A stretch of 64,000 nucleotides of DNA. Origin: Mumia quercus (lineage in GTDB: Bacteria > Actinomycetota > Actinomycetes > Propionibacteriales > Nocardioidaceae). A program made the translations under genes and the position numbers. The DNA lies in assembly GCF_025506335.1 (NCBI RefSeq), contig NZ_JANZYO010000006.1:226349-290348 (forward strand), in the 5' to 3' direction. Every line of letters starts with the position of its first letter. Within the stretch, counting starts at the first letter, position 1. The notes below the pieces were generated by a model. That model saw only the letters and a program-made list of their open reading frames with translations, did no database searches and was not told where the DNA came from. This document shows, piece after piece, positions 35,452 through 44,303 of this stretch.

Positions 35452-37847
35452 TGGAAGCAACTTGGCGATGGTGGCCTGGAGGACGGGAAGTCGTCCAGAT
35501 CCTCAGCGAGCAGCACCTCTTTGGCCAGACCATTCTCGACATCTACTCCCCTGCTGAGGGACGCGTCCATACCGTGTCCGCGGAGGACGTGGTTGACCTC
35601 GAACGGCGCCGATGGGGGCCCCACGAGCTGGCTGAGAGGGCCCTGGCTCTGCGGGTTCTTGCTGAGGCGAGCACTGGGCATCCGATAGCTGCAGGCGCCC
35701 GCGTCGATCTCCTTCCCCACCAAGCCGCGATCCTGCAGCGTGCTTTGCGACTCGAGCCGGTTCGACTCGCAGTCTGTTGCGAAGTCGGGCTTGGGAAGAC
35801 AATGACCGCTGGCGCGGTTGCGACTGAGTTGCTTGCCCGTGGTCGAATTCGCCGAGTCCTTGTCGTTGCTCCTAAAGGCGTGCAGTTGCAGTGGGTCGCC
35901 GAGATGAAGGAGAAGTTCGGCCTCGACTTTGTCCGGATCGGACCCGAGGGCGTTCCCATCGACGCCAGTGGGGCCGTCTGGCGCGCGTTCGACCTCGCGG
36001 TGACCAGCGTCGACGCGATCAAGCCTCTCCGTCGTCGCGTGGGATGGAACCAGCAGCAGCTCGAAGCTCACAACGCTGCTCGAGCTCGCGGAGTGTCCGC
36101 AGCCGACTGGGACCTTGTCATCATTGATGAGGCGCACCACGTCGCCGGCTCACGTGTCGATGTTGCCCGGCACCAGCTGGCCCTCGACTTGGCCGCCACC
36201 ACCGACCACCTGCTCTTACTGACGGCGACCCCACACTCCGGTAAGTCCGAGTCCTTCCGGCGCTTCCTCGGCTTGCTTGACCCAGGCTTCCAGGACGGCC
36301 GCGACATCAACGCCAGCACGGTGGCTGCCGTCGTGGCGCGAAGTGACAAACGCACCGCCGTCGACCACGCGGGCCAGCCACTCTTTCACCCGCGCACCAC
36401 CCAGCTCGAGATCGTCCCGTGGCACGATCACCCCCTGCATCGCGAGCTGTATGACGCCGTGACGGACTACGTCCGAGAGGGCTACCTCAGCGCCCGTGCT
36501 GCTGGGGACACGGCCCGCAGCTTCCTGATGCTGCTCTTCCAGCGGCTTGTCGCAAGCTCCACCGCGGCCATCGTTGCAGCTCTCGAGCGGCGACTTGAGA
36601 CGTTGCGCAGAGCGCCAGAAAGTGAGTCGGACCAGTTGGCCTGGGACGAGCTTGATGACGAGGAGAGCATCCTCCTGCTTGAGCGATCAGGTGCCTCGTT
36701 TACGGACCAGACCGACCTCGCCCGTCTCGTCGACCTGGCTAGGCGCACGCTCAGCGCCGAGCCTGACCCGAAGACAGCGCACTTCCTGAGGCTGCTGCGG
36801 GCCCTGCAGCGAGACGAGCAGGACCCCGAAGTCAAGATCCTGGTCTTCACCCAGTTCCGGGCGACACAGAGGGCCGTCGTGAACGTGCTCGAGGCCCAGG
36901 GCGTTCGGACTGCCACCGTGGACGGGACCATGGGCCTGGCCGAGCGCGCCGAAGCCCAGGCCGCCTTCCGTGACAAGGCCCAGATCCTTGTGTCGACTGA
37001 CGCCGGCGGTGAAGGGGTCAACCTACAGTTCGCCCACGTGGTTGTGAATTGGGATCTCCCCTGGACCCCGACTCTCGTAGAGCAGCGAATCGGTCGCGTT
37101 GACCGCATCGGCCAGCGGGTGCCTGTCAGGGCCTTCAGCTTCGCCCTGGAGGACAGCGTGGATCAACGGGTCCTAGAAGTGCTGGAATCCAAACTTGCAG
37201 TGATCCTTCGAGAACTCGGGGTCGACAAGCGCGGAGATGTTCTAGCGACGGTCGATGGCCTGACCGACTCCCTGTACGTGACAGCGATTCTGAATCCTGA
37301 AGGCCTCGACGAAGCAGGCGAGGCCTTCGCGGCCGCGACCCGCACCGAGCTGCAGGCGACCAGCGGAGAGCGGGCGATTCTGGGCGAGATCGCGATCACC
37401 GCGCCAAAGCCGGCGCCCTCCCCGGTCCCGGGCCTGATCGAGCGACTCAACGACGAGACCGACGGAGCGGCAAACGCTGCACTGCGCCGCACCAGTGTCA
37501 TAGTCCCTGGTGAACCGGTACCTCAGGTGAGACTGGATGGCGCGCGCGGGTGGTTGGCGGTCGCGAGAGTCGCACAGGGCGACAGGGATGGTGCAAGTGC
37601 GGCGTTCGCCGTGTTCGTCCCAGATGACGGCGGGCGACCCGACCCACGCCAGGGTCGTATCCTCTTGGACTCGCTGGCCAACAAGAGAATCACCAGTCTC
37701 GACCTGATTCCGATTCCAGCAGACGTGCACGCGGCACTTACGCGAGCTCTCAGCGACTTCAGTTACCAGCATCTGCGCGAACTCGGCGGAGGAAGCCTGC
37801 CTCGGCTGCCCAGCCTGCGCATTGCCCTCGCGGTCAGATGCACATGA
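35448..37847 (+). CDS. brxHII: BREX type 3 helicase BrxHII (SNF2/RapA-like)
   Basis: The 799-residue superfamily II helicase has motif I CCEVGLGKTMTAGAV near residue 114 and motif II IIDEAHH near residue 226. Motif III is LLTATPHSGKSE, and motifs V-VI are STDAGGEGVNLQF and QRIGRVDRIGQ near residue 545. This SNF2-like layout is that of BrxHII, the helicase of type 3 (and 5) BREX. It probably translocates on DNA without strand separation. The start overlaps pglX by ATGA. The end overlaps the pglZ start by ten bases, consistent with coupled translation. Confidence 0.87.
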   Translation: MMEATWRWWPGGREVVQILSEQHLFGQTILDIYSPAEGRVHTVSAEDVVDLERRRWGPHELAERALALRVLAEASTGHPIAAGARVDLLPHQAAILQRALRLEPVRLAVCCEVGLGKTMTAGAVATELLARGRIRRVLVVAPKGVQLQWVAEMKEKFGLDFVRIGPEGVPIDASGAVWRAFDLAVTSVDAIKPLRRRVGWNQQQLEAHNAARARGVSAADWDLVIIDEAHHVAGSRVDVARHQLALDLAATTDHLLLLTATPHSGKSESFRRFLGLLDPGFQDGRDINASTVAAVVARSDKRTAVDHAGQPLFHPRTTQLEIVPWHDHPLHRELYDAVTDYVREGYLSARAAGDTARSFLMLLFQRLVASSTAAIVAALERRLETLRRAPESESDQLAWDELDDEESILLLERSGASFTDQTDLARLVDLARRTLSAEPDPKTAHFLRLLRALQRDEQDPEVKILVFTQFRATQRAVVNVLEAQGVRTATVDGTMGLAERAEAQAAFRDKAQILVSTDAGGEGVNLQFAHVVVNWDLPWTPTLVEQRIGRVDRIGQRVPVRAFSFALEDSVDQRVLEVLESKLAVILRELGVDKRGDVLATVDGLTDSLYVTAILNPEGLDEAGEAFAAATRTELQATSGERAILGEIAITAPKPAPSPVPGLIERLNDETDGAANAALRRTSVIVPGEPVPQVRLDGARGWLAVARVAQGDRDGASAAFAVFVPDDGGRPDPRQGRILLDSLANKRITSLDLIPIPADVHAALTRALSDFSYQHLRELGGGSLPRLPSLRIALAVRCT

Positions 37848-39655
37848 CTACCAGGTTGCTGAGCACCACATGGCACACCCTCGTGGGGGAACTCCAATTG
37901 GATCCGGGGGAGTTCCTGCTGTATCTCGACCCTCATGGTCTCGATGACGTTGAGAGCGAGAACGGGGAGATCGTGACCGTCGACGATCGTTGGCAGTTCC
38001 GCCGCCTCCTTGAACGGCGCCTGCGACGATTCGGGCCGTCGGAGCCCCCGCTGCTCATACATCTGCGCATTCCTGACCTTGCTTCTGCGCACGACCTTCC
38101 TTTCGACGCTCGCTCGTTCCCGCACCGCGTCCTCGATGTCCGGCTCCCTCCGCAAGCCCTGATGGATGTCCGCCAACTGCCGCCGCACGCTGTTGAGATC
38201 CTGACCCTCAATCGATCGGTACAGGAACGACTCACTGCGCTGGCTCGCGAGCTCACTGGGCTGGCTTGGCCCCCCGCCTCCGATATGTCAGTAACAGCGG
38301 CCGTTCGCCTGGCTCGCTCACTGGGGCCTGGCCTTCGGCAGCTCCTTGGCCCGACCTGCCCGCCGGGAGCAGCCCTCAGGATCCTGGAGGCCGATGACCC
38401 AATGGTTGCTGTCGGGCAGCTCCTGACCGAGTGGAGCCAGCTCGGCATGAACCACCCCGACGACACGGCTCTGAGGGCTGCGGCCGAAGATCTCAGCCAC
38501 CTAGTTGAAGAGCAGCAGACCACCGTCTTCGCCGTGCCCCTGCCTGAGAGCCTGCCGAAGGTTCTGAGGGACGCGGTCAGGGAGGCAGATGCTGCGCCTG
38601 AGGTCGTTCGCCTCTTAGATGCGTTGCCAACGGACGGCACCTCGCTGGAGTCCTGGATCTCCGTGAGCGAGGCCTGGGCGCGAGTCCGATGGTCTCTTGC
38701 CGCGCTTCCGCCGACCCCGGAGACTTCTGCTCTCGCACAGCGCGTCTGGGCTAGGTGGGATGCCCTCGACGGTCCTTGGAACGCCTGGTTGAGGAGCAAT
38801 TACGGCCTTCTGCTTACCAGGAATGTGCTCCACCCCGCCAGCGTGCATCAGGTGGCGCCATTCCTCGCCTCTCAGGTTGTTGCGCGTGGGTCGAAGGTTC
38901 TGCTGCTGGTTCTCGATGGTCTAGGGGTGGCGCAGTGGCAGCATCTCGTCTCGAGCCTGTCTCTCAAGGCTCTTGACGACCGTCGCGTGCTGGCCTGCCT
39001 GCCGACGATGACTACGGTGAGCCGACAGGCGATCTTTGCCGGCGCACTCCCAAGCACCTTCGCCGAGACCATTGAGCGAACAGATGTCGAGAAGACCCAT
39101 TGGCGCAGCTTCTGGGTGGCCCAGGGGCTGGCACCTGAACAGATTCACTACTACAGAACAGACGGGGCCTCGAACGTGGGATGGTCCGACCCACCGGACG
39201 ATGCTGTCGCGATCGGCGTAGCGGTTAATGCTGTCGACAACCTGATGCACGGCGTCGCGGTCAACGGAGACCACCAGTTCCATGCCGGACTGCGGACCTG
39301 GCTAGACGCGGGGTTCCTCGAACGCGCCCTGGACTGGGCTGCACGCCGAAGTGCCCAGCTGTGGATAACTTCGGACCACGGCAACCTGCCCTGCCTAGGG
39401 TTAGACCTGCCAGTGCCAGACGAAGGGGTGAGGGTGACGGGGAGAGGCAAGCGGGCCCGGATCTACCGGACTGAGGCCCAACGGACCGTCGCCGCTGTGC
39501 CCGGTTCCGAGTGGACCCCGCCGGGATTCCCAGAGGTAGCGGGGGCTCCTCTCTTTGCCCCCGGCCGCACCTTCTATCAGCGCACCGGAGGAGCAATTAC
39601 CCACGGAGGCCTGAGTCTCGATGAAGTTATCGTCCCGCTCTCAAGGATCATGTGA
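37838..39655 (+). CDS. pglZ: BREX alkaline-phosphatase-like protein PglZ
   Basis: The 605-residue protein carries the alkaline phosphatase superfamily core that defines PglZ. LLVLDGLGVAQW near residue 356 gives the first metal aspartate, TTVSRQAIFAG near residue 391 the Thr/Ser nucleophile region, and WITSDHGNLPC near residue 512 the second metal site. PglZ is present in every BREX type and is essential for defence; its phosphohydrolase target is not settled. About 340 residues of helical N-terminal domain precede the core. The gene overlaps its neighbours on both sides and is intact. Confidence 0.9.
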   Translation: MHMTTRLLSTTWHTLVGELQLDPGEFLLYLDPHGLDDVESENGEIVTVDDRWQFRRLLERRLRRFGPSEPPLLIHLRIPDLASAHDLPFDARSFPHRVLDVRLPPQALMDVRQLPPHAVEILTLNRSVQERLTALARELTGLAWPPASDMSVTAAVRLARSLGPGLRQLLGPTCPPGAALRILEADDPMVAVGQLLTEWSQLGMNHPDDTALRAAAEDLSHLVEEQQTTVFAVPLPESLPKVLRDAVREADAAPEVVRLLDALPTDGTSLESWISVSEAWARVRWSLAALPPTPETSALAQRVWARWDALDGPWNAWLRSNYGLLLTRNVLHPASVHQVAPFLASQVVARGSKVLLLVLDGLGVAQWQHLVSSLSLKALDDRRVLACLPTMTTVSRQAIFAGALPSTFAETIERTDVEKTHWRSFWVAQGLAPEQIHYYRTDGASNVGWSDPPDDAVAIGVAVNAVDNLMHGVAVNGDHQFHAGLRTWLDAGFLERALDWAARRSAQLWITSDHGNLPCLGLDLPVPDEGVRVTGRGKRARIYRTEAQRTVAAVPGSEWTPPGFPEVAGAPLFAPGRTFYQRTGGAITHGGLSLDEVIVPLSRIM

Positions 39656-40356
39656 TGGGTGACGCAATCCTTGACCGCGATCTCAAGGTTGAGTGGCTAG
39701 ACGCTGCGCTCCGCGTCGCTCGGAAACGGCTTTCGGTGGCCGAAGCTCGGACCCAACTTCGCGATGAGCTCGTGCACGAGCCCTTGGGAGCTGCGGCGCT
39801 CACCAAGACGGTAACTGCTCTCACCCGGATCTGGCTGGCTCCGGGCACGACGCAGCTGAGCCACGTCCAGTGGGCGTTGGCCTATGCAGATCGAACCGCC
39901 GATTGGCGCCCCCTGCACTTGGGAGCCCTCTTGGTCAGCGAGCCGTTCATTCGTAGCCTGCTGGACGCTTGTGGACGCGAGGTGATTGCACGTGGCGAAG
40001 TGGACACCGTGGTGCTGCGCGATCGAATGCGAAGGCTCTACGGCCCGCGACGGAGCATCGACATCTCCACTCAACGCGGAGTCAAGACCTTGCGCGGCTT
40101 GGGGCTACTCGAGGGTGAGCCGTCCGCTTCGGTAAGTACACGCGGCTGCCTCTCAGTTGCCGAAGGTGCCCTGGCAGCCTGGCTTATCCGGTGTCTTCTC
40201 CTTGGGCGAGCTGCGGAGTCAATCGCGCTCGATGACCTGGGACACGCTCCTGAGTTCTTTGCAGTGAAGCTTCCCGCCGTTCTCCCGAGGCGGGCCGCGG
40301 GCGTGAGCAAGCACACGGAAGGCGTCGGACGAACAGTGATGGCGCTGGACATATGA
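39652..40356 (+). CDS. brxA: BREX protein BrxA (DUF1819-like)
   Basis: The 234-residue helical protein occupies the last position of the type 3 operon, as expected for BrxA. The family is a NusB-like DNA-binding protein of about 200 residues. The segment RDRMRRLYGPRRSIDISTQR followed by GVKTLRGLGLLEG matches the typical DUF1819 pattern of a winged-helix-like region. The GTG at 39652 overlaps the pglZ stop as GTGA, and an ATG one codon later is equivalent. The stop overlaps the next ATG (ATGA), so a seventh gene is coupled to the operon. Confidence 0.75.
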   Translation: MMGDAILDRDLKVEWLDAALRVARKRLSVAEARTQLRDELVHEPLGAAALTKTVTALTRIWLAPGTTQLSHVQWALAYADRTADWRPLHLGALLVSEPFIRSLLDACGREVIARGEVDTVVLRDRMRRLYGPRRSIDISTQRGVKTLRGLGLLEGEPSASVSTRGCLSVAEGALAAWLIRCLLLGRAAESIALDDLGHAPEFFAVKLPAVLPRRAAGVSKHTEGVGRTVMALDI

Positions 40357-40886
40357 CCAGATCGACGCAGTCCGCAGATCTCTGTGTGGTGCTGTTGACC
40401 CCCCCGCTCACCTCGGGAACTCGAACCATCGGTGCAGTCCGCCGCGGAGCTAAGATCCTGGGCCACGAGGACTTTCAGATCGCGAATCTGATGAGCACAG
40501 CGACGCAACATGCGCGAGATGCTGCAGTCGTCGGCGCGGACGAGAAGCCATGGCTCAGCGCGCGGGCGGAGCTTAGCCGCGGGACGAGACAATCGAGGAA
40601 GCTACTTCTTGCGTGGGGCGTCTTGCGCCACCTCGGTCCCGCGCGCCGACACGCCGAGTCACAGGTTCAGTGGCTGCTGGACGTCGCCGAGGACTCCGGA
40701 CACTTAGGCGCCTGGTCCGTCGGCGACGACGTCAGGCACCCCTCGCGGTGGCATCAATTCACTGCGGACCGACATGGGCGCACGGAGGGTGGCGACGGAA
40801 TCGAGAGGTTACGACAGGTCCTCGCTTACCGCGAGCTCGACGAACTTCGCCGGTGCCTCCTTGGCGGCACTCGCTCTGATCGTTAG
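40353..40886 (+). CDS. BREX-coupled protein, DUF1643-like
   Basis: The 177-residue protein starts inside the brxA stop (ATGA) and so is co-translated with the BREX operon, although it is not one of the six core type 3 genes. The order of segments (VVLLTPPLTSGTRTIGAVRR, then FQIANLMSTATQHARD, then SRKLLLAWGVL) resembles DUF1643 proteins. In those, an LNPSTAD-type start, a central VNLF and a late W-G motif recur. The match is weak and was made from memory. DUF1643 has no established activity. The remaining C-terminal part (HPSRWHQFTADRHGRTEGG) shows no motif. Confidence 0.55.
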   Translation: MTRSTQSADLCVVLLTPPLTSGTRTIGAVRRGAKILGHEDFQIANLMSTATQHARDAAVVGADEKPWLSARAELSRGTRQSRKLLLAWGVLRHLGPARRHAESQVQWLLDVAEDSGHLGAWSVGDDVRHPSRWHQFTADRHGRTEGGDGIERLRQVLAYRELDELRRCLLGGTRSDR

Positions 40887-40916
40887 ATGCAGGATCCGGG
40901 GCCGAGTAGTCGGAGC

Positions 40917-42030
40917 TCAGCCGATCTCAGGGGCCAGAGTCGCCACGATCGGATCGCCGGCGTCGAGGTCCACGTCTGATCGATGAGTACTGGCGAGCCG
41001 ATCCATGACCGAGGTCGAGATTCCCAGGCGCCGGGAGATCTCTGCCTTCCTGATCCCGAGGTCGAGCAGTTTTCGCACGGCTGTGGCGTACCGCGCCTCC
41101 CGGGTTGCCGAGTACAGATCAGCCTCAATGCTCACGAGTTCCCGCAGGACATGGTGCTTCCGGTGGTCAGGCAGTTCGTCGTCGAGGTATGGGCTGACGA
41201 TCTGCAGTCGGGTCGCGTTCTTGGACGCGAAACCCAACTGATCGCGAACCAAGGGGGGAATCCGCTCGAGCATCTGTCGAGCGGATTGCGCGATCTCGCG
41301 CTCGGCCTTGCGCGCGAGACCACTTTCTCGGGCGTAGCCGGGGAGTTCCCGCTGGAGACGCGTCAACACCCGCGGGTCCTCCTCAGCTACTCGCGCGCTG
41401 AGGAAGTCGTGGAGGTCATCGCCCCAAGCCAGGGGATCGAACGCAGGATCGACAGCGAGGTCGGCAACGAGTTGCTGCGCTCGGTTGTCGAGCTTCTTGC
41501 CTACAGTCTCGTTGAAGACCCTGGCCGCCACACTTCGAACCGTCTCTGCGTCTTCTGCGTCGAGGTGTGAGGTGAACTCGGCACACAGTCGCCGACTCTG
41601 GTGTCCGTCGAAGCGTTCGTCCGCCACAATTCTGTCGACCAGCTCGCGAAGCTCGCCCTCGATGGTCCGCCCGCTGCGGTAGTCGTAGTACGGATTGGAG
41701 TAGTCCGCCATCGACACAGAAAAGCCGTACTTCGTCACCTTCGTCGACGTCGGCGCCTTCCGCCACCGGGTCGTCGACGAGCCGTTGTCGCAGATCGGCG
41801 CTCGGGAATGCATGTATGACGCCATTGGCGGCGAATCCCAGGACAGCGCCATCGTCCTCCAAGTAGAGAATGCGGGCGCCAACACGCTGGAGCACGTCCA
41901 AGTAGCCCTTTAGGTCTTCGGCGGCAGGCCAGACTACGGTCGCGCCGCCCCAGGGGAATGACTCCCAGACAATCAGTTCTCGTTCGGCCGCGAACGCCCG
42001 CGCCGCCGCTCCGATCTCAGCACTTTCCAT
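40917..42030 (-). pseudogene. Frameshifted gene with C-terminal HTH, repair-operon member
   Basis: Two frames combine to one protein of about 370 residues. The first runs from the ATG at 42030 (MESAEIGAAARAF) to about 41,740 and then turns into Arg-rich shadow sequence. The second is shadow-like until about 41,740 and then reads TKYGFSVSMADYSNPYYDY onward to the stop at 40917. One extra base near 41,712-41,745 would explain it. The C-terminus has a helix-turn-helix-like GIRKAEISRRLGISTSVMDR. The start overlaps the stop of the NurA-like gene. An independent start at ATG 41712 would give a 265-residue protein but has no ribosome site. The function is unknown. Confidence 0.7.
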
Positions 42031-42980
42031 CAGGAGCCTCCTCTACTGGCGGCGACCAGACCCCGGTGGAGCTTTGTCGGGTCGCCCAGACGGTGCCGTA
42101 ACAGCTTCTCGAGTCCTCCGATGGGAATCAGATTCTGCGGGGCGCGAGGGTCCTTGTGTGGGCGGCTTGCGAGCCCCGGGAGAAGAGCTGTTGTTGCGTC
42201 AGCCAGTCTGACGGCCTCGTCGCGAGAGAGACTGTCGGCGCACTCACACCGGACGACACCGGACCAGGGCGCGTCGGAGGCGACGGGCAATCTGACGTAC
42301 CACGTGTGGCGCGACCAGGACGTGCCGATGGTGAATACGGGCGTCCGCTGGCCTGGCCGGAGGGCGGCTACCACCGTGTTGAGTTCTGTCGGTAGGTATG
42401 CCGCGTGGTGGGTCTTGATGTAGCCCACGGTCCGGGGGATGGTCGTGCGTCCGCGCAGCGGACCGTCCAGGAGGAGCAGGTCGTTGTTGCTGGATCTGGT
42501 GGAGTGGGCGACTAGAAGTTCGAGGTCGCGCATCTGCTGCTGCAGGGTCAATGACAGGGCGTCCGGATCCCCGCCGGCGCTGTGAATGATCGGGTATGTC
42601 GTCAGAGGTGCCCGGATCTCGGTCGCCGTGGGACAGGCGGTGAAGATGGCGCGTCGGACCTGGGCCTCTGCGAGCGCGGCCCGGCCGTTGATCCGAACCA
42701 CGCCCGCCGCGAAGCTGCCGGCCAACCCAAGGGTCGGTGCTGGCTGTCCGTCGACGATGAACCACACCCTGGCGTCGACTCGGCGGATGCCGTCGACCAG
42801 CAGCACCTCATCCGGCTGCCACACAGACTCAGGGGGGTCCTGCGGCGCCCACCGGTCTCCCGGCACCTCGAAGTCGAGGGTCAGTCGAGCCGTCGACTCC
42901 TCCATCGCGGCTTCTCCCATGGGTGTGCCGTACGACGGATCCCAGGGGTCGACCGCGATCCGGGGTGCGGTCATGTCCAC
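42030..42980 (-). CDS. NurA-like nuclease domain protein
   Basis: The 316-residue protein has the spacing of acidic motifs found in NurA nucleases: VLLVDGIRRVDARVWF near residue 58, LLLLDGPL near residue 170, and a downstream YIKTHHAAYLPTE segment. NurA acts with the HerA translocase in DNA end resection, and in bacteria it also forms HerA-NurA type defence modules. Here no HerA is present. The partner upstream is instead a truncated SbcC/Rad50-like ATPase, and the gene overlaps it by ten bases. The assignment is by motif pattern and is moderately secure. Nuclease activity may be orphaned. Confidence 0.6.
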   Translation of the reverse strand: MDMTAPRIAVDPWDPSYGTPMGEAAMEESTARLTLDFEVPGDRWAPQDPPESVWQPDEVLLVDGIRRVDARVWFIVDGQPAPTLGLAGSFAAGVVRINGRAALAEAQVRRAIFTACPTATEIRAPLTTYPIIHSAGGDPDALSLTLQQQMRDLELLVAHSTRSSNNDLLLLDGPLRGRTTIPRTVGYIKTHHAAYLPTELNTVVAALRPGQRTPVFTIGTSWSRHTWYVRLPVASDAPWSGVVRCECADSLSRDEAVRLADATTALLPGLASRPHKDPRAPQNLIPIGGLEKLLRHRLGDPTKLHRGLVAASRGGS

Positions 42981-44287
42981 ACCTTCTCGACGCGGGATCT
43001 CGAGCCCTCGCGGGTGACCTGGAACCGCACCGGAACCCGGTCGGCGAGCGCCGCCACGTGCGTCACCAGACCAACGGTCCGCTCACCACCGCCGGAGAGC
43101 TGCTCGAGGGTCGAGGCGACGACGTCGAGGGTCGAGGCATCCAGGGTGCCGAACCCCTCGTCGAGCAGGATGGTGTCGAGCTGACCGCCGCCCGAGGAGA
43201 GGCTCGCGATCTGAGAGCTCAGCGCCAGCGCCAGCGCCAGCGAGGCCTGGAAGGTCTCCCCGCCGGAGAGGGTCTGGACCGGCCGTTGGCTGCTCGCGTC
43301 GTTGTGGTCGACCACTAAGAGGTCCTGTTTCGAGTCGACGGTGAGCTCGAACTGACCGTTGGAGAGCTCGTTGAGGGTTGCCGAAGCCTCGATCACCATG
43401 GACTGGAGGGCCTCTTCGACCATCCAGCGCTCAAAGTTCCTGGCGCTCAGCAGCAGGCCCAGGCCCTTGTTAAGTCGCTCGGTCTGTTCGGCCTCCGCAA
43501 CGTCGGCCACCAGCTGTGCCACGTGCGCTCGACGTTCCTCTACCCGCTGGACCGCCAGCTGTCCCGCGGTGAGGGCGTTGGCCACGGTCGTGCTCACGCT
43601 CACCTCGGTCAGCGACGGTGGGGCAGCAATGCCTCCCGAGGCCAGGAACTCCATCACCTTGTCTCGTTGCCGGTCCGCGACCAGCTCGGCCCGCTTCATC
43701 TCCTGGGCGCGTTCCGACACCTTCGCTTCCAGCGTGGCACCCGTCTCCTGGACCCAGTCCATGAAGACGTCCCAGTCGACCACGTGGTCGCCGGTGAGGG
43801 CGGGGGGCCGTTGCTCGGCGAAGCGGTCGCGGAGCTGGCCCAGCGTCCGCCCGGCCACGGTGTAGCGCTCCTCGAGTTCCTTCAGCTCCTTTTCGGCCTT
43901 GCGCTGGCTTTCGAGGGCGGCCCGCGATGCTTTGCGTGCGGCGGTGAGGCTGGCGTGCGCCCGTGTCGCCAGCTCTAGCAGCTGTGACGCCTCGGCGGCT
44001 GCAGGTTCACCGTCAAGGCTCGCTTGAACCTGGTCGAGCTCGGTCCGGAGCCGGTCGCCTTCGTCCTCCGCCTTGCCGTGCTCGCGTTCCGCCTGGCTCA
44101 GACCGCGCGCTGCCGTGCTTGCCGCCGTCTTGGCATCCCTCAGGGCGGCCTCGGCTTCGGCGATGCCCTGGTGATGCGGGCGCAGTGGCACGACCGGGAC
44201 TTGTTGCAGGCAGACCGGGCAATCCTCGCCGGCCACGAGGGAGTGGGCGAGCTCGTCGGCCCCAAACCGGGAAACTGTCGCCGCCCC
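42971..44287 (-). pseudogene. SbcC/Rad50-like ATPase, N-terminal half missing
   Basis: The frame holds only the second half of a Rad50-type SMC protein. It begins at the zinc hook (ELAHSLVAGEDCPVC), then has a coiled coil of about 250 residues (AEAALRDAKT onward), and ends with the ABC signature LSGGETFQASL, Walker B TILLDEGFGTLD and H-loop VTHVAAL. The Walker A domain and the first coil, normally about 450 residues, are absent. The open frame runs upstream only to a TAG at about 44,287, just before the Wadjet operon on the other strand. The ATG at 44236 could still yield a 421-residue product but it would lack ATP binding. This is the scar of a replacement or insertion event. Confidence 0.8.
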
Positions 44288-44303
44288 TCTCTAGGCTTGC
44301 GTC

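Noticed and set aside
29159-40356. DISARM system
   Set aside because: DISARM also has a helicase and a methyltransferase, but the presence of PglZ, a BrxC-type ATPase and the exact gene order fit BREX type 3.
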